64,000 nucleotides of DNA from Streptacidiphilus sp. ASG 303 (GTDB lineage: Bacteria > Actinomycetota > Actinomycetes > Streptomycetales > Streptomycetaceae): positions 124,001 through 188,000 of the forward strand of contig NZ_JAJLRA010000004.1 of NCBI RefSeq assembly GCF_020991365.1, written 5' to 3'. The notes beneath the pieces were generated by a model. The model worked only from the letters and a program-made list of their open reading frames with translations, had not been told where the DNA came from and made no database searches. Positions within the stretch are counted from its first letter, which is position 1. The number at the start of each line of letters is the position of its first letter. Of this stretch, positions 32,926 through 39,800 are shown piece after piece. Made by a program: the position numbers and the translations under genes.

Positions 32926-33969
32926 TCACCAGCGGGCCGAGGCCGCGAGGAGCCGGGAGTGGGCCCGGGCGACGGCGGGCCGGTCGAGCGTGCCGGCGCG
33001 CACCACGAGGAAGAAGGTCCGCAGCGGCGCCATCGGCGGCTCCAGCAGCACCCGCAGCGTCCCGGCCGCCAGGTCGGGGCCGCACAGGTGCCGGGGCAGC
33101 ACCGCGATGCCGGCGCCCTCCCGGGCCGCGTTGAGCACGGCCCGCAGGTCGGGCGCGACCAGGGCCGCCGGTACGCCCGGACCGGTGTCGAAGACCGTCG
33201 ACCAGTACGGCGTGACGAACGGCAGCTCCTCCCCGCAGTCCAGCAGCGGGAGCCGCTCCAGCTCCGCCACCGCCGCCAGGGCCGCCGTCCCCTGCCACGC
33301 CGGTCCCCGCCACGCCGGTCCCCGCCCGGCCCATCCCTGGGCCGTCGCCCCCTGCCCGGCCGCTCCCTGCCCGGCCCATCCCTGGGCCGTCGCCCTCTGC
33401 CCGGCCGCCCCCTGCCCGGCCGCTCCCTGCACGGCCGGTCCCTGCACGGCCGCCGCCCGGGCCCACCGCTCCGCGCCCACCAGCACGTGCTCCTCGTCGT
33501 ACAGCGGCACGGCGTGGAAGAGGCGGCCGCGCGGCAGCGAGGTGGTGACGGCCAGGTCGTGGGTCGCCGCGGCCAGCCCCGCCAGGGCCTCGTCCCCGTC
33601 GGCGGCGGCCAGGCGCACCGCCAGCCCGTCGGCGACCAGGCCGGCGAGGGCCGGGAGCACGTGGGTGGCGCAGAACTCGGCGGGGCCGGCGAGGTGCAGC
33701 GTGCGGGCGGCGGGCCCGTCCGCCCCCTGGCCGGTGATCTCGCCCAGCGCGTCCAGGTGGGGGGCGACCCGGTGGGCGAGCTCGTCGGCGACCCCGGTGG
33801 GCGCCACCCCGCGCGGCTGGCGGAGGAAGAGGGGGCGGCCGAGCTGGCGTTCGAGGGACCGGATCTGTCCGGTGACGGCGGGCTGGGAGAGCCCCAGCAG
33901 CTGGGCGGCGCGGGTGATCGACCCTGCCCGGTGGACCGTGAGGAAGGTCCGGAGCAGCGCCAGGTCCAC
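32926..33969 (-). CDS. LysR-family regulator with a 55-residue repeat insertion
   Basis: Protein of 347 aa, about 50 longer than usual. The N-terminal winged helix (1-60) is normal: LRTFLTVHRAGSITRAAQLLGLSQPAVTGQIRSLERQ. The effector domain is recognisable before (LHLAGPAEFCATHVLPAL) and after (GAGIAVLPRHLCGPDLAAG) a stretch of Gln/Gly/Ala/Trp repeats. That stretch comes from eleven 15-bp DNA units and falls inside the first effector subdomain. GTG start with GGGGAGG 9 nt upstream. No divergent target gene is close, which is unusual for LysR; it may act elsewhere or on the next gene. Confidence 0.88.
   Translation of the reverse strand: MDLALLRTFLTVHRAGSITRAAQLLGLSQPAVTGQIRSLERQLGRPLFLRQPRGVAPTGVADELAHRVAPHLDALGEITGQGADGPAARTLHLAGPAEFCATHVLPALAGLVADGLAVRLAAADGDEALAGLAAATHDLAVTTSLPRGRLFHAVPLYDEEHVLVGAERWARAAAVQGPAVQGAAGQGAAGQRATAQGWAGQGAAGQGATAQGWAGRGPAWRGPAWQGTAALAAVAELERLPLLDCGEELPFVTPYWSTVFDTGPGVPAALVAPDLRAVLNAAREGAGIAVLPRHLCGPDLAAGTLRVLLEPPMAPLRTFFLVVRAGTLDRPAVARAHSRLLAASARW
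33290..33454 (-). repeat. 15-bp coding minisatellite, 11 units, inside LysR gene
   Basis: Eleven contiguous 15-bp units related to CCCTGCCCGGCCGCT (plus strand). A three-unit, 45-bp super-repeat is visible twice (starting at 33320 and 33365). Total 165 bp, encoding 55 residues in frame. A recent, possibly unstable expansion. Confidence 0.95.
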
Positions 33970-34330
33970 TGCCGCCCACCTCCCCTCCCGGACGCGACGG
34001 CTGACCGATGCATCATCAGGGGCACCGCACGCCGGGAGAAGTGCGCGCGCGGCCGGGGCCGCAGAATGACCGAAACCGGGTGCCTGGCCGACCGGGGGCG
34101 TCCGCACCGCGAAACATAAATATGTCGATAGCTCCGCTGCCGGACGGTGATTGGACACCACCGGGCAGCCGACTACCTTTGTTCCCGTCGTTCCCCGTGC
34201 GCCGGACGGCGCTGGACAGGGGGTCGGGGAACGGCGCGCGGGCGGCTGGAGCCACGAGGGGGGAGGCTCCAACCGCCCGCTGCACCGCGTGCCCGGCGGG
34301 GCCGGGCCGCCGCGGCCCGGCCGTCGCGGA
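33970..34330. other. Intergenic region upstream of LysR gene
   Basis: Contains a locally AT-rich element (ACATAAATATGTCGATAG near 34115) which includes the palindrome-like ACATAAATATGT, and is the likely LysR promoter/operator region. No gene is supported. Confidence 0.45.
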
Positions 34331-34705
34331 TCAGTCGTCGCCGAAGGCCAGGTTCAGCCCCCAGGACACGATGCTGATGATCAGCGATCCGAGCAGCGCC
34401 GACCAGAAGCCCTCCACGTGGAAGTCGAGCTCCAGCTGGTCCGAGGCCCACGACGTCAGCCAGAGCATCAGCGCGTTGATCACGAAGGTGATCAGTCCGA
34501 GGGTGAGGACGAACAGCGGCAGCGACAGCAGCCGCACCAGCGGCTTGATCAGCCCGTTCACGAGGCCGAAGACCAGCGCCACCAGCACCGCGGTGAGGAT
34601 CTTCTGCCCGGTCGAGCCGCCGGAGAGGACGATCCCGTCCACGATCCAGGCCGCGACCCAGATGGCGGCGGCGTTGATCAGCGTCTTGACGACGAAACTC
34701 TTCAT
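34331..34705 (-). CDS. Phage-holin-family (4TM, superfamily IV) membrane protein
   Basis: Small protein of 124 aa with four hydrophobic helices: VVKTLINAAAIWVAAWIVDG, ILTAVLVALVFGLVNGLI, LPLFVLTLGLITFVINALML and FWSALLGSLIISIVSWGL. The motif VNGLIKPLVRLLSLPLFVLT is typical of the chromosomal holin-like family widespread in bacteria, whose role is unknown (membrane integrity is a guess). Divergent from the cupin gene; the two starts are 74 nt apart. The ribosome site is weak. Confidence 0.87.
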   Translation of the reverse strand: MKSFVVKTLINAAAIWVAAWIVDGIVLSGGSTGQKILTAVLVALVFGLVNGLIKPLVRLLSLPLFVLTLGLITFVINALMLWLTSWASDQLELDFHVEGFWSALLGSLIISIVSWGLNLAFGDD

Positions 34706-34778
34706 GGCGGTGATCGTTGCAGCAGAGGCGCCCCACCGGAAGCTCCACGCGCCCGGCGCTGGTGTTGAATACCCCCTT

Positions 34779-35096
34779 GTGAAGCTCTTCCGGCTGGACG
34801 ACCTGGACGCCGAACGCGCCGCCCACCAGGGCGCCTACCTGCGCTTCCTCCGGGAGCGCCACATGTCGGCCGGCCTCTACGCCCTCTCGCCGGGCGACAC
34901 CGACACCCAGCGGCCGCACGAGCAGGACGAGGTCTACGTCGTCGTCAGCGGCCGGGCCTGCCTCACGGTCGGCGACGAGACCGCCGTCGTCGCCCGCGGC
35001 TGCGTCGTCCACGTGCCCGCCGGCGTCCCGCACCGCTTCCACCACATCACCGAGGAGCTGCGGGTCCTGGTGGTCTTCTCCCCGCCCGAGGACTGA
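34779..35096 (+). CDS. Small cupin-domain protein
   Basis: Single cupin barrel of 105 aa. Motif 1 is rPHEQDEVYVVVSGRACLTVG and motif 2 CVVHVPAGVPHRFHHI; His48, Glu52 and a His near 86 are plausible metal ligands. Substrate and reaction are unknown (small cupins include isomerases, dioxygenases and sensors). The GTG lies 6 nt after GAATAC, so the mRNA is probably leaderless. A repeat-rich 176-bp gap separates it from tenA. Confidence 0.85.
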   Translation: MKLFRLDDLDAERAAHQGAYLRFLRERHMSAGLYALSPGDTDTQRPHEQDEVYVVVSGRACLTVGDETAVVARGCVVHVPAGVPHRFHHITEELRVLVVFSPPED

Positions 35097-35150
35097 CCCG
35101 GCCCCTGTCGGCGCCCGCCTGCCCGCAGTCGGCCGGGCCGTTCCGGCCGA

Positions 35151-35266
35151 CGACCGCACCGGCCCGGCCGCACGGTCCACGACCGCACCGGCCCTCGACC
35201 GCACAGTCCACGACCGAACAGTCCACGACCGCACCGGCCCGACCGCACGGTCCACGACCGAACAGG
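35151..35266 (+). repeat. Irregular tandem repeat upstream of tenA
   Basis: Blocks built from CGACCGCACCGGCCC and CGCACGGTCCA/CGAACAGTCCA alternate; TCCACGACCG occurs four times. It runs up to the tenA ribosome-binding region and resembles no riboswitch. In particular no TPP-type CTGAGA element is seen, though tenA is a thiamine gene. Confidence 0.8.
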
Positions 35267-35272
35267 ACCCCC

Positions 35273-35971
35273 ATGGCAGCGCAGCACCCCGCCCCCGCCG
35301 ACCGGAGGCAGTCCTTCACCGAGCAGCTCTGGGCGGCCGCCGAACCGGTCTACGCGGCCGTCCTCGACCACCCCTTCCTCGCCGGCCTCACCGACGGCAC
35401 TCTGCCGCACGCCGCCTTCCGCCACTTCGTCGTGCAGGACTCCCACTACCTCCGCGACTACGCCCGCGCCCTGGCGGTGTGCGCGGCCAAGGCCCCCACC
35501 GAGGAGGACGTGCGGGCGCTCGCCGAGGACGCGGTCGGCGCCGTCGCCGCCGAGCAGTCGATGCACGCCGACTTCATGGCCGCCCTCGGCTCCGACGCCG
35601 CCCGGGCCGCCGCCGAACCCGTCCTGCCCACCACCCGCGCCTACACCAGCTACCTGCTCGCCACCGCGTACGGCGGCTCCTTCGCGGAGGCCCTCGCCGC
35701 CGTGCTGCCCTGCTACTGGATCTACGCCCGGGTCGGCGAGCGCCTCCTCGCCGCCTCCTCGCCGGACCCGCTCTACGCCCGCTGGATCGCCGTCTATGGC
35801 GACGAGGCGTTCCAGGGCGTCGTGCGCCGGGTGCTGGCCCTCGCCGACCGGGTGGGGGAGGGGCTCTCCGACGCCGAGCGGGAGCGCGCGGCCGCGCACT
35901 TCACCACGACCGCCCGGTACGAGTGGATGTTCTGGGACGCCGCCTGGCGCGGCGAGTCCTGGCCGGTCTGA
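35273..35971 (+). CDS. tenA: TenA-family thiaminase II / aminopyrimidine aminohydrolase
   Basis: All-helical protein of 232 aa. It shows HPFLAGLTDGTLPHAAFRHFVVQDSHYLRDYARAL (conserved D in VQDSHYL), LLATAYGGSFAEALAAVLPCYWIYARVG with the nucleophile Cys in LPCYW, and a terminal ARYEWMFWDAAW with the conserved Glu. TenA salvages the pyrimidine part of degraded thiamine. Other thiamine genes are not adjacent. ATG start; AGGACCCCC precedes it, a weak ribosome site formed at the edge of the repeat. Confidence 0.9.
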   Translation: MAAQHPAPADRRQSFTEQLWAAAEPVYAAVLDHPFLAGLTDGTLPHAAFRHFVVQDSHYLRDYARALAVCAAKAPTEEDVRALAEDAVGAVAAEQSMHADFMAALGSDAARAAAEPVLPTTRAYTSYLLATAYGGSFAEALAAVLPCYWIYARVGERLLAASSPDPLYARWIAVYGDEAFQGVVRRVLALADRVGEGLSDAERERAAAHFTTTARYEWMFWDAAWRGESWPV

Positions 35972-35989
35972 GACCCGCCCCCCGGGCCG

Positions 35990-36026
35990 CCGGCGCCCCT
36001 CCCCGGGGTCGTCCCCGAGGCGCCGG
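35990..36026 (+). terminator. Terminator of tenA
   Basis: CCGGCGCC and GGCGCCGG form an outer 8-bp stem, with CCCCGGGG-like pairing inside. Begins 18 nt after the tenA stop. Confidence 0.5.
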
Positions 36027-36163
36027 GTCAGGGGTCCCTCCGGGTCTTCTCCGGGCTGCGGGCCCTCGTTCCGGCAGCTCGGCGCCCGTACGATCGAAGA
36101 GTCCAGGGAGGACGGGACACGGCGTCGCAGGGAGCCGGTCCGAGGGGAGAGAAGGTAACGGAC

Positions 36164-36364
36164 ATGGCCGAGTTCTGGAAGTCGCTGCCCGGCTGGGTGC
36201 GCAACGTCGTGGTCCCGATCATCGTCCTGGTCGTGGCCTGGAAGGTCCTGTGGGCCGTGCTCGGGGCGGTCCTCGGCCTGCTGTCGTTCCTGGTGTCGGC
36301 CCTGGTGCTGGTGGGCATCGCCGCCGCCGTGGTGATCCTGGTCAAGAAGGCCGTCAAGAGCTAG
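36164..36364 (+). CDS. Small two-helix membrane protein (DUF5326-like)
   Basis: Protein of 66 aa: an amphipathic start (MAEFWKSLPGWVRN), two hydrophobic helices (15-35 and 37-58) and a short Lys-rich end. Resembles a small conserved streptomycete membrane family of unknown role. The ATG has GAGAAGG 8 nt upstream, good support for such a short gene. It is followed at once by a strong hairpin, and stands convergent with the SPFH gene. Confidence 0.8.
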   Translation: MAEFWKSLPGWVRNVVVPIIVLVVAWKVLWAVLGAVLGLLSFLVSALVLVGIAAAVVILVKKAVKS

Positions 36365-36381
36365 CGGGGGGGCGACGGCCC

Positions 36382-36414
36382 GGCGCCCGCACACCTGCGC
36401 GGTGTGCGGGCGCC
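36382..36414 (+). terminator. Bidirectional terminator, first hairpin
   Basis: A perfect 14-bp stem (36382-36395 with 36401-36414) and 5-nt loop, 18 nt after the small membrane protein gene. Confidence 0.8.
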
Positions 36415-36430
36415 GTCGTGTGCGCGGTGC

Positions 36431-36463
36431 GGTCCGCGGCGGGCGCCCGGCCCGCCGCGGACC
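36431..36463 (-). terminator. Terminator of the SPFH gene, second hairpin
   Basis: A perfect 14-bp stem (36431-36444 with 36450-36463) and 5-nt loop, 9 nt beyond the SPFH stop. Two back-to-back hairpins insulate the convergent genes. Confidence 0.8.
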
Positions 36464-36472
36464 GCGGACGGG

Positions 36473-37954
36473 TCAGTGCCTCCGCGGCTCCCCGCCGTCC
36501 ACCGGAACCGCCTGCGCCGGCACCGGCCGGCCCTCCTCCGGCGCGCCCGTCGCGGCCGGGGAGCCGTTCAGGGAGCCCAGCAGCTGCCGGGCCAGTCCCA
36601 GCCCCGTGCCGCCCATGGTGAGCGCCTTGGCGAGCAGCTCCGACACCCCGTCGGCGCCGTTCAGCACCACCATGTGGTCGACGCTGCCGAACGCCCCCGC
36701 CGCGGCGGCGACGATCTCCGGCCAGTCCTCGGCGAGCTGCTGGGCGACCACGGCCTCCTGGTTCTCCGCCAGCGCCGCCGCCCGCGCCTTGATCGCCTCG
36801 GCCTCGGCGAGGCCCTTGGCCTGGGCCGCCTCCGCCTCGGCGAGGCCCTTGGCCCGGGACGACGCCGCCTCCGCCTCACCGGTGGCCCGGGTGGCCTCGG
36901 CCGCGGCCAGGCCGCGCGCCCGGGTGGCCTCCGCCTCGGCGGCCGCCGCGGTCTTGACGCGGGTGGCCTCGGCGGCCGCCCGCAGCTCCGTCTCCTGGGC
37001 CTGCGCCTGCGCGGCGGAGATCCGGGCGTCGCGCTCCGCCTCCGCCAGGGTGCGGGTCTGGTAGGCCTTGGCGTCGGCGGGCTTGCGCACGTCCGCCTGG
37101 AGCTGCTGCTCGCGCCGCTTCGCCTCCAGCTCCGCCACCCGGGTCTCCTGGACGACGACCTCCTGGCGGGCCGCGGCGTCCGCGAGCGGACCGGCCTGCC
37201 GGGACTCCGCCGAGGCCTTGTCCCGCTCGGCCTGGTAGCCGGCCTGCTGGATCTCGCTGTTGCGGACGGCCTCCGCCTTGCGGGCGGCGGCCTCCTGCTC
37301 GGCCTCGGTCGCCGCCCGGTCGGCGGCGGCCTGCGCGATCCGCGCGTCCCGCTGCACCGCGGCGGCGTGCGGTGCGGCGAGGTTCTTGATGTACCCGGTC
37401 GGGTCCAGGATCTCCTGGATCTGCAGCGAGTCGATGATCAGGCCGAGCTTCTCCATCTCGGTGCCCGACGCGGCCCGGGTCTCCCCGGTCAGCCGGTCCC
37501 GGTCGCGGATCATGTCCTCGACCGTCAGACCGCCCACGATGGACCGCAGGTGGCCGGCGAAGACGTTGTGCACCCGCTGGCTCATCTGCTTCTGCTGGTC
37601 CAGGAAGCGGCGGGCGGCGTTGGCGATCGACACCATGTCGTCGCCCACCTTGAAGATGACCACGCCGCGCACCCGCACCGGGATGCCCTGGCCGGTCACG
37701 CACTCCACGTCCAGGTCGGCCTCGTTGAGGTCGAGCGACAGCTTGCGCACCGCCTGCACGCCCGGCATCACCAGGGTGCCGCGCCCGGTGACGATCCGGA
37801 AACCCATGCCCTCGCCCAGGCCCTCGGTCTTGTGCTTCGAGCCCGAGATGACCAGTGCCTCGTTCGGCTCGGCCACCCGCCACATCAGCTTGAAGATCCC
37901 GACCACGAGCGCGAGAGCTGCGACGGCCACAGCCGCCACGACGCCGACGACCAT
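36473..37954 (-). CDS. SPFH-domain (flotillin-like) membrane scaffold protein
   Basis: Protein of 493 aa. One N-terminal membrane helix (VVGVVAAVAVAALALVVGIF) is followed by an SPFH/PHB domain (about 25-200). A long coiled coil (205-410) is rich in Ala, Glu and Arg with repeats such as AEATRARGLAAAEATRATGE, and the C-terminus is flexible. Flotillins form large oligomers at the cytoplasmic membrane and organise lipid domains and signalling complexes. ATG with GGGGGG 9 nt upstream. An NfeD-like gene lies 147 bp upstream in the same direction, the usual partner of this family. Confidence 0.92.
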   Translation of the reverse strand: MVVGVVAAVAVAALALVVGIFKLMWRVAEPNEALVISGSKHKTEGLGEGMGFRIVTGRGTLVMPGVQAVRKLSLDLNEADLDVECVTGQGIPVRVRGVVIFKVGDDMVSIANAARRFLDQQKQMSQRVHNVFAGHLRSIVGGLTVEDMIRDRDRLTGETRAASGTEMEKLGLIIDSLQIQEILDPTGYIKNLAAPHAAAVQRDARIAQAAADRAATEAEQEAAARKAEAVRNSEIQQAGYQAERDKASAESRQAGPLADAAARQEVVVQETRVAELEAKRREQQLQADVRKPADAKAYQTRTLAEAERDARISAAQAQAQETELRAAAEATRVKTAAAAEAEATRARGLAAAEATRATGEAEAASSRAKGLAEAEAAQAKGLAEAEAIKARAAALAENQEAVVAQQLAEDWPEIVAAAAGAFGSVDHMVVLNGADGVSELLAKALTMGGTGLGLARQLLGSLNGSPAATGAPEEGRPVPAQAVPVDGGEPRRH

Positions 37955-38101
37955 CGGCGCATCCCCCCTTCGAACCGTCCGCGCCCGTGGCTGCACGGTC
38001 GGCAGGGACGCGCGGGACGCGGCGGCGAGAGCGAGTGTGCGCCTGCGGCGGAGCAGTTGGGAAGCGCTTCCGCGAAGTCCAGAGGATCTCTTGAGGAACG
38101 G

Positions 38102-38302
38102 TCAGCCGTAGGCGGGCGCCACGTACACCGTCCGCGGCGGCTGGTACTCGACGACCACCACCTGCGTGCCCACGGCGATCCGCTCCCCCGGGTCGGCGGG
38201 CAGGGCCAGGAACGCCTCCGCGCCGCCCCGGACGGCCACCATCACCTCGCCGACCAGCCCCGGACCCACCGTCCCCGTCACCCGGCCCTGCAGCCCCACC
38301 AT
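38102..38302 (-). CDS. NfeD-like OB-fold small protein
   Basis: Protein of 66 aa (69 if GTG at 38311 is used). It matches the soluble OB-fold part of NfeD (GRVTGTVGPGLVGEVMVAV, VGTQVVVVEYQPPRTVYV) and lacks the protease and membrane parts. NfeD domains bind and modulate the neighbouring SPFH protein, encoded next in the same direction. The ATG is preferred because AGGGGGTGG lies 5 nt upstream; a TACCCT -10 box (38328-38323) sits just before, giving a very short leader. Confidence 0.78.
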   Translation of the reverse strand: MVGLQGRVTGTVGPGLVGEVMVAVRGGAEAFLALPADPGERIAVGTQVVVVEYQPPRTVYVAPAYG

Positions 38303-38466
38303 CCGGACCACCCCCTGCGACGAGGGTAGGGCCTGCGGCCCCGTCCGGCGCCTGTGGTGCCCGGGCCGCAGCCCGCGCCGGGGGCGTTCGAGCCGGTCCC
38401 CCGGGGGCCCGGTCCCCGGCGGGGAGGAGGCGCGCGCCGGGCGTCGACCCTCCCCGCCGGGGGCGG

Positions 38467-38482
38467 TGTTCCACGTGGAACA
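38467..38482. promoter_or_regulatory. parS-like 16-bp palindrome
   Basis: TGTTCCACGTGGAACA is a perfect 16-bp palindrome in an intergenic gap. It differs from the Streptomyces ParB-binding consensus (TGTTTCACGTGAAACA form) by one symmetric pair of bases. Such sites cluster around oriC. Confidence 0.7.
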
Positions 38483-38571
38483 TCACCCCCGGCGGTGCGC
38501 TGCCCGACCGGCTGTCACAGAGGTCACAGCGGTCCCGGCGGTCCCGGCGGTCCCGGCGGTGCGCTCTCCGC

Positions 38572-39654
38572 TCAGGCGGCCGCCGCCTCCAGGACGTCCG
38601 CCACCGCGCAGGCGACGTTGTCCGGACCGCCGCGGCGCACGGCCAGGTCCACCAGCTCGTCGGCCGCCCGGTCCGCGTCGGGTGCGCCGGTCAGTACACG
38701 GCGCAGCTCGCCCTCGGCCACCACCGTGGACAGGCCGTCGGAGCAGAGCAGGTAGCGGTCCCCGGCGCGGGCCGCGTGGAGCGACAGGTCGGGCCGGGGG
38801 TCGCCGGTCCCCGTCAGCGCGCGGACCAGCAGCGCGCGCTGCGGGTGGGAGGCGGCCTCCTCCGGGGTGAGGCGCTCCTCGTCCACCAGCGACTGCACGT
38901 GGGTGTGGTCATGGGTGACCAGGAACAGTCCGCCGTCGCGCAGCAGGTAGGCGCGGGTGTCGCCGATGTGGACCAGCGCCAGTTCCGAACCGGACCAGAG
39001 CACGGCGGTGAGCGTGGTGCCCAGCCCCTCCAGGCCGGGGTCGGCGGCCGCCAGCGCGCGCAGCTCCGCGTCGGCGCGCCGGACGGCCTCCGCCAGTCCG
39101 CCCAGCAGGTCGCCCTCGGGCAGCCCGTCCTCGAACGGCCTGAGGGCCCCGACGGCGGCGGCGCTCGCCAGGCCGCCGCCCCGGGCGCCCATGCCGTCGG
39201 CGACGGCGGCCAGGCGGCGGCCGGCGTAGGCGGTGTCCTGGTTGCTCGCGCGGACCAGGCCCCGGTGGGAGCGGGCGGCGAGGCGGACGGTCAGCGGGGT
39301 GTGCGTGTCGGCCACGGTGGTGGTCCTTCCCGACAGGTGGTCGACGAGGAAGGCGGCGATCCCCTGCCGGGCCGCGGTGTCGGCGGCGACCTGCTCCCAG
39401 TACGCGGCCACCTCGCGGGCGGCCGCGGCGGGCTCCAGGTCGCACACGGTGCGGATGCGGGCCAGCGGCATGCCGAGCCGCCGCAGCCACGCCACCAGCC
39501 GGGCGCGCTCCAGCTGCTCCGGGCGGTAGAGCCGGTACCCGGAGGCGGGGTCGACGTGCGCGGGCGGCAGCAGGCCGAGTCCGTCGTACAGGCGCAGCGC
39601 CTTGGGTGACAGCCGCGCCGCCCTGGCGAACGCCCCGATCGTCATCAGCTCCAT
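38572..39654 (-). CDS. MerR-type DNA-binding domain fused to PP2C protein phosphatase
   Basis: Fusion of 360 aa. Residues 1-110 form a MerR helix-turn-helix and helix (MTIGAFARAARLSPKALRLY, YRLYRPEQLERARLV, EVAAYWEQVA). Residues 120-360 form a PP2C Ser/Thr phosphatase with SHRGLVRASNQDTAY, VADGMGARGGG, LVHIGDTRAYLLRDG, YLLCSDGLS and GGPDNVACAV; the metal-binding Asp residues are present. It could couple dephosphorylation to transcription. ATG has GAGGAGGGC 3 nt upstream; an ATG four codons later is possible. Confidence 0.9.
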   Translation of the reverse strand: MELMTIGAFARAARLSPKALRLYDGLGLLPPAHVDPASGYRLYRPEQLERARLVAWLRRLGMPLARIRTVCDLEPAAAAREVAAYWEQVAADTAARQGIAAFLVDHLSGRTTTVADTHTPLTVRLAARSHRGLVRASNQDTAYAGRRLAAVADGMGARGGGLASAAAVGALRPFEDGLPEGDLLGGLAEAVRRADAELRALAAADPGLEGLGTTLTAVLWSGSELALVHIGDTRAYLLRDGGLFLVTHDHTHVQSLVDEERLTPEEAASHPQRALLVRALTGTGDPRPDLSLHAARAGDRYLLCSDGLSTVVAEGELRRVLTGAPDADRAADELVDLAVRRGGPDNVACAVADVLEAAAA

Positions 39655-39800
39655 CACGCCCTCCTCGTGCCGGGCGGGCCGCCCGGTGCGCCCGATGCTC
39701 CGGCCTGCCCCAGGGGCAGGGTCAACACGGAGGCGGGGCCGTCCCGCGAGGTGTGGCCGTCCCGGGAGGCGGGGCCGTCCCGGGAGGCGGGGCCGCCGGG

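Noticed and set aside
29948-34069. Long plus-strand frame across the flavohemoprotein, Nudix and LysR genes
   Set aside because: Shadow frame; it covers three real genes on both strands and has no domain of its own.
34405-34430. CCTCCACGTGGAAG as a second parS site
   Set aside because: Only the inner bases match, the palindrome is imperfect and it lies in the coding sequence of the holin-like gene.
34331-34705. Holin-like gene as evidence for a prophage
   Set aside because: This chromosomal family is widespread outside phages and no lysin, portal, tail or integrase gene is nearby.
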